DNA of 64,000 bases, from assembly GCA_037178625.1 (NCBI GenBank), contig CM074143.1, positions 1,488,001-1,552,000 of the forward strand. The letters run 5' to 3'. Made by a program: the position numbers and the translations under genes. Origin of the DNA: Skeletonema tropicum (taxonomy: Eukaryota > Bacillariophyta > Thalassiosirophyceae > Thalassiosirales > Thalassiosiraceae). Of the stretch, positions 1-8,906 are shown one piece after another (the stretch's first letter is position 1; every line of letters begins with the position of its first letter). The notes beneath the pieces were generated by a model that saw only the letters and a program-made list of their open reading frames with translations, made no database searches and was not told the origin of the DNA.

Positions 1-12
1 AGTTCCGTCCCA

Positions 13-1416
13 ATGTCAAAGGCAAGTAGCAAACACTCTCTACGAGGAAGTAAATCCAAGAATCCCTTGAGATCTTCGGCGACTCTTCCTGCACAACCAG
101 CTCAATCCGCCACGGCGAAAAAGTCAAAATCGAGCTCTGAGAAGTCAAACAATTCCGCTAAAGAAAACACACCTCCTGCCGAATTGCTGCAAGATTCTTT
201 GACCAGTGTTACGAATCCAGATGCCTCAGTTGAAAGTATTAGTATATCTGAATTGAATTCAAGTGGTCACAAGCGAAGCGGCTTAGTCGATGTCATCGAA
301 AGTGAACCATCGACTGACGGGAAGAAGAAGTTTTCGTTTCATTCATCTCTTGCCTCCTTCTTGGGAAAGGGAGACGACTCTATTATTGGCGTTGCTTCGA
401 CTGGGAAAATAGGACGTCTGTTGTCAAAAAAGAAAAAGAAGGAAGGGGATGACAACGCAAGCCAAGGCGACATTTCTCAGACACAATCAGTGCGATCGTT
501 CTCATCCGTCATGCGTAGAGGCCGCAAAAGCTTGAAGCGGAAGGTCAAGTACAGTTCTGAGAACGCACGAAGGAAGCTCGAGCAAATGAAAGCAGCTAGA
601 GAATCAAAGCAGAATGGAGGTGATAGTAATAGTAGCGCTGCGGTTCCTCCTCGGCCAAAGGAGCAAGAATTCCAACGCTGGTATGAGGAGCAGCAGAAAC
701 GAAATGCGCAACAAGGTCCTACTGCTGCTACTGCGGTCGATGCACCTGCTCATTACTACCGCTCAGCATCAAACAACATTGAAATGGGACATCCGCAGCA
801 CCATCACTTTCATCGATCAGCTTCGGCGCCACATGAGTACGGCAGGATTGGTCCTGGTTACCCGCCGATGCCTCTAATTCAAGAAGACCAATCCTTCCGT
901 GTACCTTATCCGTATGGACCAATGCCCTATCAACAGCCTATGCCTCTTCAACCCTATCCACCGCCAAACCCACACACCAATTACAACAACGCTTACGGAG
1001 GTGATGATGGCGGAGAAGTCAATTGGGAAGACTTGGATGACGCCATCAACTTAGGACTCCAGTATTCCATCAATGATTTGAACCAAACCGTATCTGGAAA
1101 GCAGTATAGAATAGAAAACGACATCATTGAGAATAACACATTAGGTTCAAGACGAAGTAAGAAATCAGCAAGTTCTCGAAGCCAGGGAGAGACCAAAATC
1201 TTTGCCAAGACATTGACTGGGAAAATTATCAAACTGTACGTGAATCTAGACGAATCTGTGGAGGATATCAAGTCTCGTATTCATGATTCCGAAGGTGTCC
1301 CACCAAATCGACAACGTCTTGTATTTGATGGTGCTTTGTTGGAGAATGGACATAATCTCTCTGAATACAAACTTGAGGAAAAGTCGACAATTCATTTGGT
1401 GTACACCCAGGAATAA
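13..1416 (+). CDS. Disordered protein with C-terminal ubiquitin-like domain
   Basis: Single-exon ORF of 467 residues. Residues about 1-390 are Ser/Lys-rich, then Pro/Tyr/His/Gln-rich and look disordered. A basic stretch near 160-200 (KSLKRKVKYSS, RRKLEQMKAA) could be helical. Residues about 395-467 form a ubiquitin-like fold: KIFAKTLTGK at the start, then an EDIKSRI helix, GVPPNRQRLVFDG and a closing STIHLVY strand, each matching the equivalent ubiquitin segment. The protein ends QE with no Gly-Gly, so it cannot be conjugated like ubiquitin; such domains usually act as binding modules. The ATG lies 12 nt from the window edge, so an upstream exon or start cannot be excluded. It converges on the next gene with 84 nt between stops. 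Confidence 0.8.
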   Translation: MSKASSKHSLRGSKSKNPLRSSATLPAQPAQSATAKKSKSSSEKSNNSAKENTPPAELLQDSLTSVTNPDASVESISISELNSSGHKRSGLVDVIESEPSTDGKKKFSFHSSLASFLGKGDDSIIGVASTGKIGRLLSKKKKKEGDDNASQGDISQTQSVRSFSSVMRRGRKSLKRKVKYSSENARRKLEQMKAARESKQNGGDSNSSAAVPPRPKEQEFQRWYEEQQKRNAQQGPTAATAVDAPAHYYRSASNNIEMGHPQHHHFHRSASAPHEYGRIGPGYPPMPLIQEDQSFRVPYPYGPMPYQQPMPLQPYPPPNPHTNYNNAYGGDDGGEVNWEDLDDAINLGLQYSINDLNQTVSGKQYRIENDIIENNTLGSRRSKKSASSRSQGETKIFAKTLTGKIIKLYVNLDESVEDIKSRIHDSEGVPPNRQRLVFDGALLENGHNLSEYKLEEKSTIHLVYTQE

Positions 1417-1500
1417 AATGTACAATGATGTGTAGATAATTGCTAAGGTAAAATTTTACTTTGAAAGGGCCAAAAGTATATTCGAGAGAGAGGGAAATAA

Positions 1501-2562
1501 TCATTCCGACTGCGTCAATTCTCCAGTCTTTGTCTCAACATGAGAAAGATAATTGATCTCAATTCCTTCGTCTATTGGGGCGTCGTATTCATTCTCCACG
1601 ACCTGCACCTTCCCTTCATCTGAAGTCTTTGTCCCAATTTCTTCGTCTATGGGGGCATCGCATAATTCATTCTTCTCTGCATCCTCTTTCTTCTCTCCAT
1701 CAGTCGAAGTCTTTGTCCCAATTTCTTCGTCTATGGGGGCATCGCATAGTTCATTCTTCTCTGCATCCTCTTTCTTCTCTCCATCAGTCGTCTGATCCAC
1801 TGAACGTTCTGCTGCTGCTGCTACTGCCGCTGCCGCTGCCGCTGCCTCTGCCTTCGCTTTTTCTTCTGTCCTCTTATCCAGAACTTTCTTCTTGAATCCA
1901 ACACCAGCTGCAACGATCAAAATGGTAGCCGTCCCAATTGCGATTGGAACGATCAAGATTGTAATAATGACACTCGTTACTGTCCATGCATATTCAACTG
2001 ATGTTATACAACATGTGCAACACCCCTGACCCATAACTCGCATTAACAGTTTGAATAGATGCACCAAAATGGAAATGATGACGCCAACGAAGCAAAGCAT
2101 GACTTGGAGAAAGATAAGCCCTCCACTCTTCTCTGCCAGTCTTCGATGATCGTTGAATTCTTCCATGTATTCAGTATATAAATAAGCATCTGTCGTGTTG
2201 TAATTGTACTCAGCATACAGTGTCCGTGATTGCTCTTCTGGCACCACGTTGAACAAACCAAACGAGGACATACTGCCCAACACGGAGAGCACTGGCGCCA
2301 CAAATGCCATGGAGCTCTCATACACGGCGTCGACGCATGGGACACACTTGGCAACAAACTCTACAATTGTGAGAGCTCCCAATATAGCAATGGATGGCCA
2401 ACTAGCTACTGCCTTTGATACCCAGTCTTCCATGTTGAGTAGGCTTGGTTCAATTCGTTCTATGATGCCAACGATGAATAGCGTGAGGAAGGGGGCTACT
2501 CCCGAGTTTCCGCCTAGTGTAACCGAGAGTGCTGATGCACTGATGTATTGGAGTGCACCCAT
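1501..2562 (-). CDS. DUF4126-like membrane protein with acidic repeat tail
   Basis: 353 residues, one exon, ATG at 2562. The N-terminal 110 residues (SALSVTLGGNSGVAPFLTLF, then WPSIAILGALTIVEFVAKCV) have the Gly/Ser-rich hydrophobic pattern of DUF4126 membrane proteins, whose function is unknown. Further hydrophobic segments lie around 145-172 and 190-222. The tail from about 225 is an Ala-rich stretch (KAEAAAAAAAVAAAAE) followed by a soluble acidic region with two identical 28-residue repeats (EKKEDAEKNELCDAPIDEE) and a third, degenerate unit. The family call rests on pattern memory; the membrane topology is clear. Divergent from the HAD gene across about 610 nt. Confidence 0.7.
   Translation of the reverse strand: MGALQYISASALSVTLGGNSGVAPFLTLFIVGIIERIEPSLLNMEDWVSKAVASWPSIAILGALTIVEFVAKCVPCVDAVYESSMAFVAPVLSVLGSMSSFGLFNVVPEEQSRTLYAEYNYNTTDAYLYTEYMEEFNDHRRLAEKSGGLIFLQVMLCFVGVIISILVHLFKLLMRVMGQGCCTCCITSVEYAWTVTSVIITILIVPIAIGTATILIVAAGVGFKKKVLDKRTEEKAKAEAAAAAAAVAAAAERSVDQTTDGEKKEDAEKNELCDAPIDEEIGTKTSTDGEKKEDAEKNELCDAPIDEEIGTKTSDEGKVQVVENEYDAPIDEGIEINYLSHVETKTGELTQSE
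1622..1789 (-). repeat. Two tandem 84-bp coding repeats in the DUF4126-like gene
   Basis: Two copies of an 84-bp unit (28 codons) follow each other in frame, starting at 1622 and 1706, with almost no differences. A third, degenerate unit precedes them on the plus strand around 1560-1620. The in-frame period and near identity indicate recent slippage or unequal exchange. Confidence 0.85.
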
Positions 2563-3173
2563 CTTGTTGCTACCGGTTCGTTTATGTTAGAGCTTGTATT
2601 ATTTATCTCTTCGTGATTCTGTCGATGGATCAATCTCGGGATAGGCCGCCAAATACAATACTGGCAAGGGCATCAATTTTTGGTCTTGGAAGTAGGCGGT
2701 GACAAGATCAAACCAGCAGCATTAGCATATGAATACGCTTCTAAATATCTGCACCCTGGACAATTCCGCAACTCTCGACGTGAGATCCCGTGCTCATCAA
2801 ATTATGCTCTTGAGAGAGATGTAATGTATGCCATAATGCAACAGTACTTAGTTGGCTTTATTCGAGAGGATGTTGATCGTAATCGCTCGGGCAGTTTTGG
2901 CCACCAAAATTGGCGACAAAAGTGCTTTCCAACGCTCATCAAAAGCAAGCCCCACACACAACCTCAAGCCCCCCACACATGCTGCAATAAGTAATGCATG
3001 CCGACGTGGCCGTCACTGTACGCACCTACATTTGGACATCAATTATCAATTGCATGAACCTAATAGTGTGGATTTATTCAGTAGTTCGTCCTCGTCAGTC
3101 TAAGCTCTAGCTCAACTCGTCGAGTCATCGATTGCGTTAAGAGGAGCTACATAACACATCTACAATAATAATC
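2563..3173. other. Divergent intergenic region
   Basis: Shared upstream region of the DUF4126-like gene (minus) and the HAD gene (plus). It has only short overlapping ORFs without recognisable domains. I see no clear promoter element or repeat. Confidence 0.6.
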
Positions 3174-4283
3174 ATGTCGAACAATTTACCCTCCGCCGCA
3201 TTCACTCTCCACTCCTCCTTCTCCCCACTCTTACCCCTCTATCATACATTCCTCCTCGATCAATTTGGAGTCATACACAATGGCTCCGAATCCTTACACG
3301 GTGCAGTCGACTGCATCGAAGCAATGAACACGCAGCAGAAGAAGATGGCAATATTGTCGAACACATCGTCCCCTTCTCATGTGGCCAAGAAGAGATTGGT
3401 CAAGTACGGCCTGCGTGAAGAATTGTTTGCAGGTGGGTTGGTTAGTAGTGGCGAGGAGTGTGCCAAGCACATTCGACAGCATTACTGCGGTAGCGGTGAC
3501 AATGGTAAGAAAGCACTCTGGTTTACATGGAAGGAGAGCGAGAAGCAAAATCCTATGCAATTCCTAACTTATTGTGAAGAAGGGAGTGGTGCAAAGATTG
3601 ATATTGCCACGTCGGTGGACGAAGCTGACTTTATATTGCTTCATGGTTCTGAGGTGTGGAGGACATGCAGAGACATAGACTCATCTTCAAGCTCCTCTGG
3701 CGATGAGGATAATGTGATTGTAGATTTGAAATTTTTGTACGAAGAAGACGACACAAAGGTGGATGAATTATTGCGTGAAGCAGCAAATAAGGGACTTCCA
3801 ATGATTTGTGCCAATCCTGATTTGATTGTGGGGTTACCGAATGGAGTCGTTGGAAACATGCCCGGCAAGATTGCCAACAGATAGGAGACAATGATGGGCA
3901 AAGTGTATCAATTTGGCAAACCCAATCCACGACACTTTCATTCCTGTCTTGAAAATCTCGAAATGCAGTTTGACGTCAATTCCAAAATAGAAGGTGTAGC
4001 TCACGTAGGTGATTCCCTGCATCATGATGTTGTGGGGGCAAATGCTGCAGGTATTGACTCCGTTTTTGTGCTTGGGGGCATCCATGCCAAGGAGCTGGGT
4101 CTCTCTGCAACTGGTTGCGACGAACATTCTGGCATTGTCATTGTGGACAGGAGAGATCCTGAGGGAGAGGAGGCGGGGAAATCATACGTGACTAAAGATG
4201 AGCTAAATGACAAACTGAATACATTGTTTGAAGAAGCTGGGGTATATCCTACTCACGTCGTGCCTAGTCTTTCTCTTAGCTAA
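3174..4283 (+). CDS. HAD-superfamily IIA hydrolase, interrupted by in-frame TAG
   Basis: The frame from ATG 3174 gives a HAD-IIA protein of the TIGR01459-like group. LLDQFGVIHNGSESLHGAV holds the nucleophile Asp motif, MAILSNTSSPS is motif II, CANPDLIVGLPNG and GKPNPRHF carry the motif III region, and HVGDSLHHDVVGANAAGID is the acidic motif IV. The second Asp of the usual DxD is absent (DQF), as in this subgroup, so classical phosphatase activity is uncertain. A TAG at 3882-3884 splits the frame just before the GKPNP motif; the same frame reopens at once and runs to 4283 (369 codons plus stop, counting the TAG). No intron can remove it and the context does not resemble a known readthrough motif. 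It may be a null allele or a base error. The domain is otherwise intact. Confidence 0.75.
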
Positions 4284-4326
4284 TGATGAGAATACATTGA
4301 CATGAAATAAATTAAGCCATATCATG

Positions 4327-4560
4327 TCATAAATGAAACTTACGCTTCGCTCTAGCGAGGGCGAGGCCTTCAGTCCACGAAAGATGCGCCTTTACAAATA
4401 ACTGCCAACATGCAAGCTCAAAGACGTCTTGAGGAGACTTTACACACGTGGGCTCAAGAATTGGAATCTTGTTCTCTGGACAGTTTTCGAATACGAACAG
4501 GTAATCTATCTCGCGCCCTCCCGATTTGAATTGCACCAACGTCTCCAACTTCGACGACAT
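4327..4560 (-). CDS. Small hypothetical protein
   Basis: A 77-residue ORF starting MSSKLETLVQFKSGG, convergent with the HAD gene, 43 nt apart. Composition is protein-like (aromatic and charged residues mixed, no low complexity), but I recognise no domain, signal peptide or membrane segment. It could be the last exon of a longer gene or a chance ORF. Confidence 0.3.
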   Translation of the reverse strand: MSSKLETLVQFKSGGREIDYLFVFENCPENKIPILEPTCVKSPQDVFELACWQLFVKAHLSWTEGLALARAKRKFHL

Positions 4561-5105
4561 GGAGCTCTCAGACTTTCGTAAAATTACATCGAACGTCTCT
4601 CCTGTATTGAAGCTATCTAGCCAATATCAATATATACTGGCTACAATGTGGGGAGGAATAATCTTAACAACAACAGCAACTTGAAATGTGTAGCCGAATG
4701 CATGCGCAATTTGAACATTAAGAGGGAGCCAACAGTAATGCCTTGTGCGCTCATGCAAAAGAAATCAAGTTAGGGTTGACACCTCACCGTGCCTGTTTGA
4801 AAGGAAAGGATAATGCGTTCACACAAGTTTGTACTCTCTAGAGATTATGCAACAACCTCTGATGCAAAGCCCTGCTCATGAAATCCGATACTTAGCAATT
4901 AGTACGCAGCAGCTCGACCGGACGCGGGACAGAGGAGGTGGGGACGGACCCTTTTTTCCGGGAACCGTTCGTTTGGCTTGATCAGTCCTATGAAGAAGAT
5001 CTCGTCTATCTCTCCAGAGCCGCCCCCACCCTATTCAGCTATCTAACTTCCGCAGATGGCGATACATCTCCAGCCTTCTATTACATTGTTTCCACACCTC
5101 CCATC
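4561..5105. other. Upstream region of the dUTPase gene
   Basis: No gene is supported here. The dUTPase frame stays open upstream to an ATG at 4938, which would add 56 residues (MGTDPFFREPFVWLD...). These do not look like a typical transit peptide or signal sequence, so they may be 5' leader. Confidence 0.5.
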
Positions 5106-5737
5106 ATGCTATTGGTAAAACTCCTCAGTCCTAATGCCACTATGCCAACTCGCTGGTCACCCGAATCTGCTGGGTTTGATTTATGTGCAGCGGAGCCTAA
5201 AGTCGTACCTGCTGGGGGGATGGCAGTTATTAAAACTGACTTGAGTGTTGCCTGTCCAGAGGGAACTTATGCCCGTATCGCTCCAAGGAGGCAAGTCCGA
5301 CAATGCTCGATATTGTGTGCTATGTTATCATGCATTCATATTAATTCCTGCGTTTTGTTCTGTTGTGTATTATGTAGTGGTGTTGCTGTTAAGAGAATGA
5401 TCGGCTGTGGTGCTGGAGTTGTCGATGCTGACTGTAAGCTAAAATTGAAGTACAAATTAACAGCCTCGCTTATTTCATTGTAACCCATCTCAAAATTTCA
5501 TATTCATATATTTTTTAAACAGATCGAGGAAATGTAGGTGTGGTTCTCTTCAATTTCGGTCATGAGGATTTTCATGTTTACATTGGAGATCGCATTGCCC
5601 AATTAATCCTCGAAAGAATTTCAATGGTTCATGCAGTGCAGGTTGACGAATTGACAGAGACACAACGTGGTGTTGGTGGATTTGGATCGACATCTGCACC
5701 CAGCAGCAGAAGAGACAAAAGTGATTTACCTCCGTGA
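5106..5737 (+). CDS. DUT: Deoxyuridine 5'-triphosphate nucleotidohydrolase (dUTPase)
   Basis: Hydrolyses dUTP to dUMP and PPi, keeping uracil out of DNA and feeding dTMP synthesis. Exons 5106-5290, 5378-5433 and 5523-5737 join to 151 residues, the usual size of a trimeric dUTPase subunit. All five family motifs are present: AGFDLCAA (1), YARIAPRSGVAVK (2, across intron 1), [15 protein letters not shown] (3, across intron 2), GDRIAQLI (4) and the Gly-rich [10 protein letters not shown] (5). Intron 1 (87 nt) begins GCAAGT and ends AG, a GC-AG intron whose splice restores motif 2 exactly. Intron 2 (89 nt) is GT-AG. Start chosen at [16 protein letters not shown], which matches family N-termini; an in-frame ATG at 4938 is an alternative. 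Confidence 0.92.
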
Positions 5738-5956
5738 TAGATTACGAAGAGAGAACTCTCACTGTGAAATTGTTGGATTTATTGCGTGCGTCTTTCCCCA
5801 TGTCATCTATCAAAGCCATTGCAAAATATTGTTCGGGTTAAACATGTGTCGCCCTCTCTCGCGGATCAACTAACGCCAGGGGTGCATTCCGTCCAACCAA
5901 CACTGCCACGGCCACGGCTCCAGCACCAAATATACATATATATAATTTATAATATC

Positions 5957-6256
5957 ATTCGTGTTACATAGATGTGGCACATTTTGGATAGGTAAATGGC
6001 ATTAATACATAGTTACTTCTAGCTTGTGCAGCTTCTCTCAGATGTCTTGCTTGTTTTGGTATTCAATCAAAGTGGCAGTCATTGCAAAATATTGTGTAGG
6101 TTAAACTATTTAGTGTTGTTGATCGCCTTCTATTCGTGTTACATAGATGTGGCACATTTTGGATAGGTAAATGGCATTAATACATAGTTACTTCTAGCTT
6201 GTGCAGCTTCTCTCAGATGTCTTGCTTGTTTTGGTATTCAATCAAAGTGGCAGTCA
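5957..6256 (+). repeat. Direct duplication, 125-bp unit at 175-bp spacing
   Basis: Bases 5957-6081 recur at 6132-6256 with essentially no differences. The second copy covers the 3' end of the MORN gene, so the first is a duplicated 3' coding end plus downstream flank. A shorter related block (TTGCAAAATATTGT... GGTTAAAC) is at about 5818-5845 and again at 6080-6105, suggesting more than one duplication step. Confidence 0.85.
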
Positions 6257-6635
6257 GTTTCGAAACTTGTGTCTTCAATTTTTTAGCTTCTCTGACAAGC
6301 TTCAATGAGGATGCTTCAGGTCTACCTTTTCGGAAGTAGCACGTGTACGAGTCTCCATTCGACCAAGTTAGGCAGCCCCATCCGTGTTCGAATCCATCGC
6401 GGAACAATCCCGTGTATTTTACATCGCTCTTGAACTCGTAAACGCCCCATCCGTGTGGAATGAAACGGTGCTTTGCCATGCCCTTTCCTTTTCCTCTGCT
6501 GTTGCGCAACTTCGTCTTACGAACAGAACCGCTGTATAGTCCACCAGAATAATGAATCTTCATTTTGAAGTTAAGTGAAATAATACCGACAGATGTTGAT
6601 GACGATGCAGCCAATGATGTCTTCTTTGAGAACAA
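6213..6635 (-). CDS. Small MORN-repeat protein
   Basis: 140 residues. MORN-type motifs occur at about 28-37 (IHYSGGLYSGSV), 61-81 (HGWGVYEFKSDVKYTGLF) and 83-105 (GFEHGWGCLTWSNGDSYTCY), with the Tyr-x-Gly and His-Gly-x-Gly spacing of the family. MORN repeats commonly bind membranes or scaffold partners; nothing here shows enzymatic activity. The C-terminal 35 residues (LVREAKKLKTQVSKLTATLIEY) have a heptad-like coiled-coil pattern. The start at 6635 is uncertain; the Met at residue 25 (MKIHYSGG) is an alternative. Confidence 0.7.
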   Translation of the reverse strand: MFSKKTSLAASSSTSVGIISLNFKMKIHYSGGLYSGSVRKTKLRNSRGKGKGMAKHRFIPHGWGVYEFKSDVKYTGLFRDGFEHGWGCLTWSNGDSYTCYFRKGRPEASSLKLVREAKKLKTQVSKLTATLIEYQNKQDI

Positions 6636-7259
6636 AGCAAATCGGATTTATGAGCCAAGCTCGGATCGGCCAACCCCAAATCAAAGCAAGCAGCATATTA
6701 TTCAATAGTAGTCCTAAGGTAGGGTTCTCACCCTTTGTTTTGATTCTGGGGTCTGCTACCTTTTACAAGATGTACAGGGCGGAAGTGGTGTGAACTTTTT
6801 TCAAATTGAGTTTTTGGGACTCAGTACCATCAAACCTGAGTCCACGATTAACTTCAATTTCAAATCTACCTTGGACGGAATTGGTATGAACTTTTTTCAA
6901 ATTGAGTTTTTGGGACTTACATCAAACCTAAGTCCATGCATCAGGGAAGTCGCTTGGCCTCTCTTTTGTGGCAACAAGTACAATACCTATTTGAAGTCCG
7001 ATCACAGGTTCCAGTCAAGTGCTGTTTTGGTGTCATGGTTGCAAGAGCAAGAGATGTCGGATATTATACTGCTGAGGCTTATTTCATCGGCCTGATTGAG
7101 GATCCAACTTGTGTGCTATTGATATATTCAAATTTGATGCTATAAGCGTGAGACTAATATGTCAAGATCGTATACAACAACATAAACTAAAGAAAGACTA
7201 CTAATCAGCATTCAGTGATGATCGAACAGCGCACTATATTAGGGAGATATAGGAGTAAT
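6636..7259. other. Intergenic stretch with direct repeats
   Basis: No gene is supported between the MORN gene and the 3' end of the reductase small subunit. It contains a 31-bp direct repeat at 6791-6821 and 6887-6917 (period 96), with weaker similarity continuing for about 30 bp after each copy (ATCAAACCTGAGTCCA and ATCAAACCTAAGTCCA). Confidence 0.6.
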
Positions 7260-8497
7260 TCAGAAGTCTGCGTCGAGGCTGAACACTTGATCCTCCTGGG
7301 CTACACCAACACCACTCTTAGCATACTCTCCAACGCGCCTCTCGAAGAAGTTAGTTTTCCCCTGCAGACTGATCATCTCCATCCATTCAAATGGATTGGC
7401 AGCTCCGTATTGCTTGGGGCATCCAAGGGCAGCCAACAAACGATCAGCACAGAACTCAATGTACTGGCACATGAGGTCTCCGTTCATACCAATCAGGGAA
7501 ACAGGAAGGGCCTCCACCACAAACTCCTTCTCGATCTGGACAGCATTAGTTATAATCTCGTCAATACGGATAACAGGCAATTTGTTCACGAGCTTGCTGT
7601 AAAGAAGGCAGGCAAAGTCACAATGTAGACCCTCATCACGCGAGATAAGCTCATTGGAGAAACAAAGGCCAGGCATGAGACCACGCTTCTTCAACCAAAA
7701 GATGGCGCAGAAACTGCCACTGAAAAAGATACCCTCCACGGCTGCAAAGGCGATGATACGTTCGGCGAAGGAAGCGTTGTTGGAGTCGCACCACCGGAGA
7801 GCCCAGTGAGCCTTCTTTTGAACACAGGGAATGGTCTCGATGGCATTGAGAATACGAGACTTGGTCTTTTGGTCCTTAATGTATGTGTCAATTAACAACG
7901 AATAGGTTTCGCTTTGAATGTTGTGTAGATTATAATGTATGTAAACATATACCAGAAACCAGGAAACAGGTGAGTGTCAATGGTGTATGTACGAGCCAAT
8001 GTAAAAGCCTACACATTTTTTTCATCTTGTTACCTATGAATATTTTCAACCGCAATTTGAAATCCGTAGAAGAAGCGTGCCTCAGGGCTTTGCACCTCAG
8101 TAGCAAAGTTACTGGAGAGGTTCTCGTTGACAATACCATCGGAGGCAGCAAAAAAGGCAAGGACGTGGGAGACGAAATGACGTTCGTTGTCGGCTAGACC
8201 TTCCCAATCTTTGAGGTCGGAGGAAAGGTCAATTTCCTCGGTAGTCCAGAAACAAGCTAGTGCCTTTTTGTACATGACCCATATCTCTAGTACGAAGACA
8301 TACAGAGGGAGGTGAGGCAGAGTATGCAAGTAACATTTGGGCAAATTGCATGTCCCACCTACCTCGTTATCTTGGATGGGGAACAACACAAAGCGGCGTG
8401 GGTTGTCCCTTAGTAAAGGCTCCTCGTCTGCGACCTCGGCTATGATATCTGCACCGCCATTATCATTATCAAACGAACATTCCAAAAACGACTTCAT
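7260..8497 (-). CDS. RNR2: Ribonucleotide reductase small (beta) subunit
   Basis: Class I reductase R2: carries the di-iron/tyrosyl radical needed to make dNDPs from NDPs. Exons (minus) 8363-8497, 8034-8284 and 7260-7911 give 345 residues; introns of 78 and 122 nt are GT-AG. The start [10 protein letters not shown] precedes the family motif [11 protein letters not shown]. Metal and radical residues are all visible: Glu/Asp region in FWTTEEIDL, Glu in [11 protein letters not shown], then ENIH and [12 protein letters not shown] (Glu, His, radical Tyr), GIFFSGSF, and [10 protein letters not shown] (Glu, His). Intron 2 falls between that His and the radical Tyr. The C-terminus FSLDADF is the peptide that docks onto the large subunit. 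Intact in every respect. Lies about 2.1 kb from the start of the large-subunit gene, in opposite orientation. Confidence 0.95.
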
Positions 8498-8906
8498 CGC
8501 CGTGGATTTTATTGTGGTCCAGCTCTAGCAGTAAAAATATAAGTTGTATGTATCACCAAGATAGATACTCAGACCTTTGCCTGTGGGCAGAAAAAGAGAT
8601 TTAGTAATTTTCTCTTTTCTCAGCTTTTATGGCTTGATTGCATCCCGCCTCTCTAGCAGTGCTAATATAGCCAGAGTCCTGCCCGAACGAGGCGGCCATT
8701 GACCGTGCCTCCATTGATACTGCCGTTTGTTTACCCAGCGCGGGGCTGATTGAGAATTCAATTTTCTCACGCCTATAATCTTCACTGCTGAGTCTTAGAG
8801 CACGCTGCCTTATCATGTTCAAATTACATCAGCTAAAATAGTTTATCCTACAACAGCACAAGTTACAACTCAGAGATGTCAGTGTCAGGTACAGTTCACT
8901 TTTCAT
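8498..8906. other. Intergenic, reductase small-subunit upstream region
   Basis: Holds the upstream region of the small-subunit gene and the 3' flank of the next minus-strand gene. A 73-codon minus ORF (8601-8822) has no recognisable features. No E2F-like site like the one before the large-subunit gene is visible. Confidence 0.5.

Noticed and set aside
8601..8822. 73-codon minus ORF between the reductase small subunit and the nucleotidyltransferase-like gene
   Set aside because: Short, no domain, no splice context; likely chance ORF.
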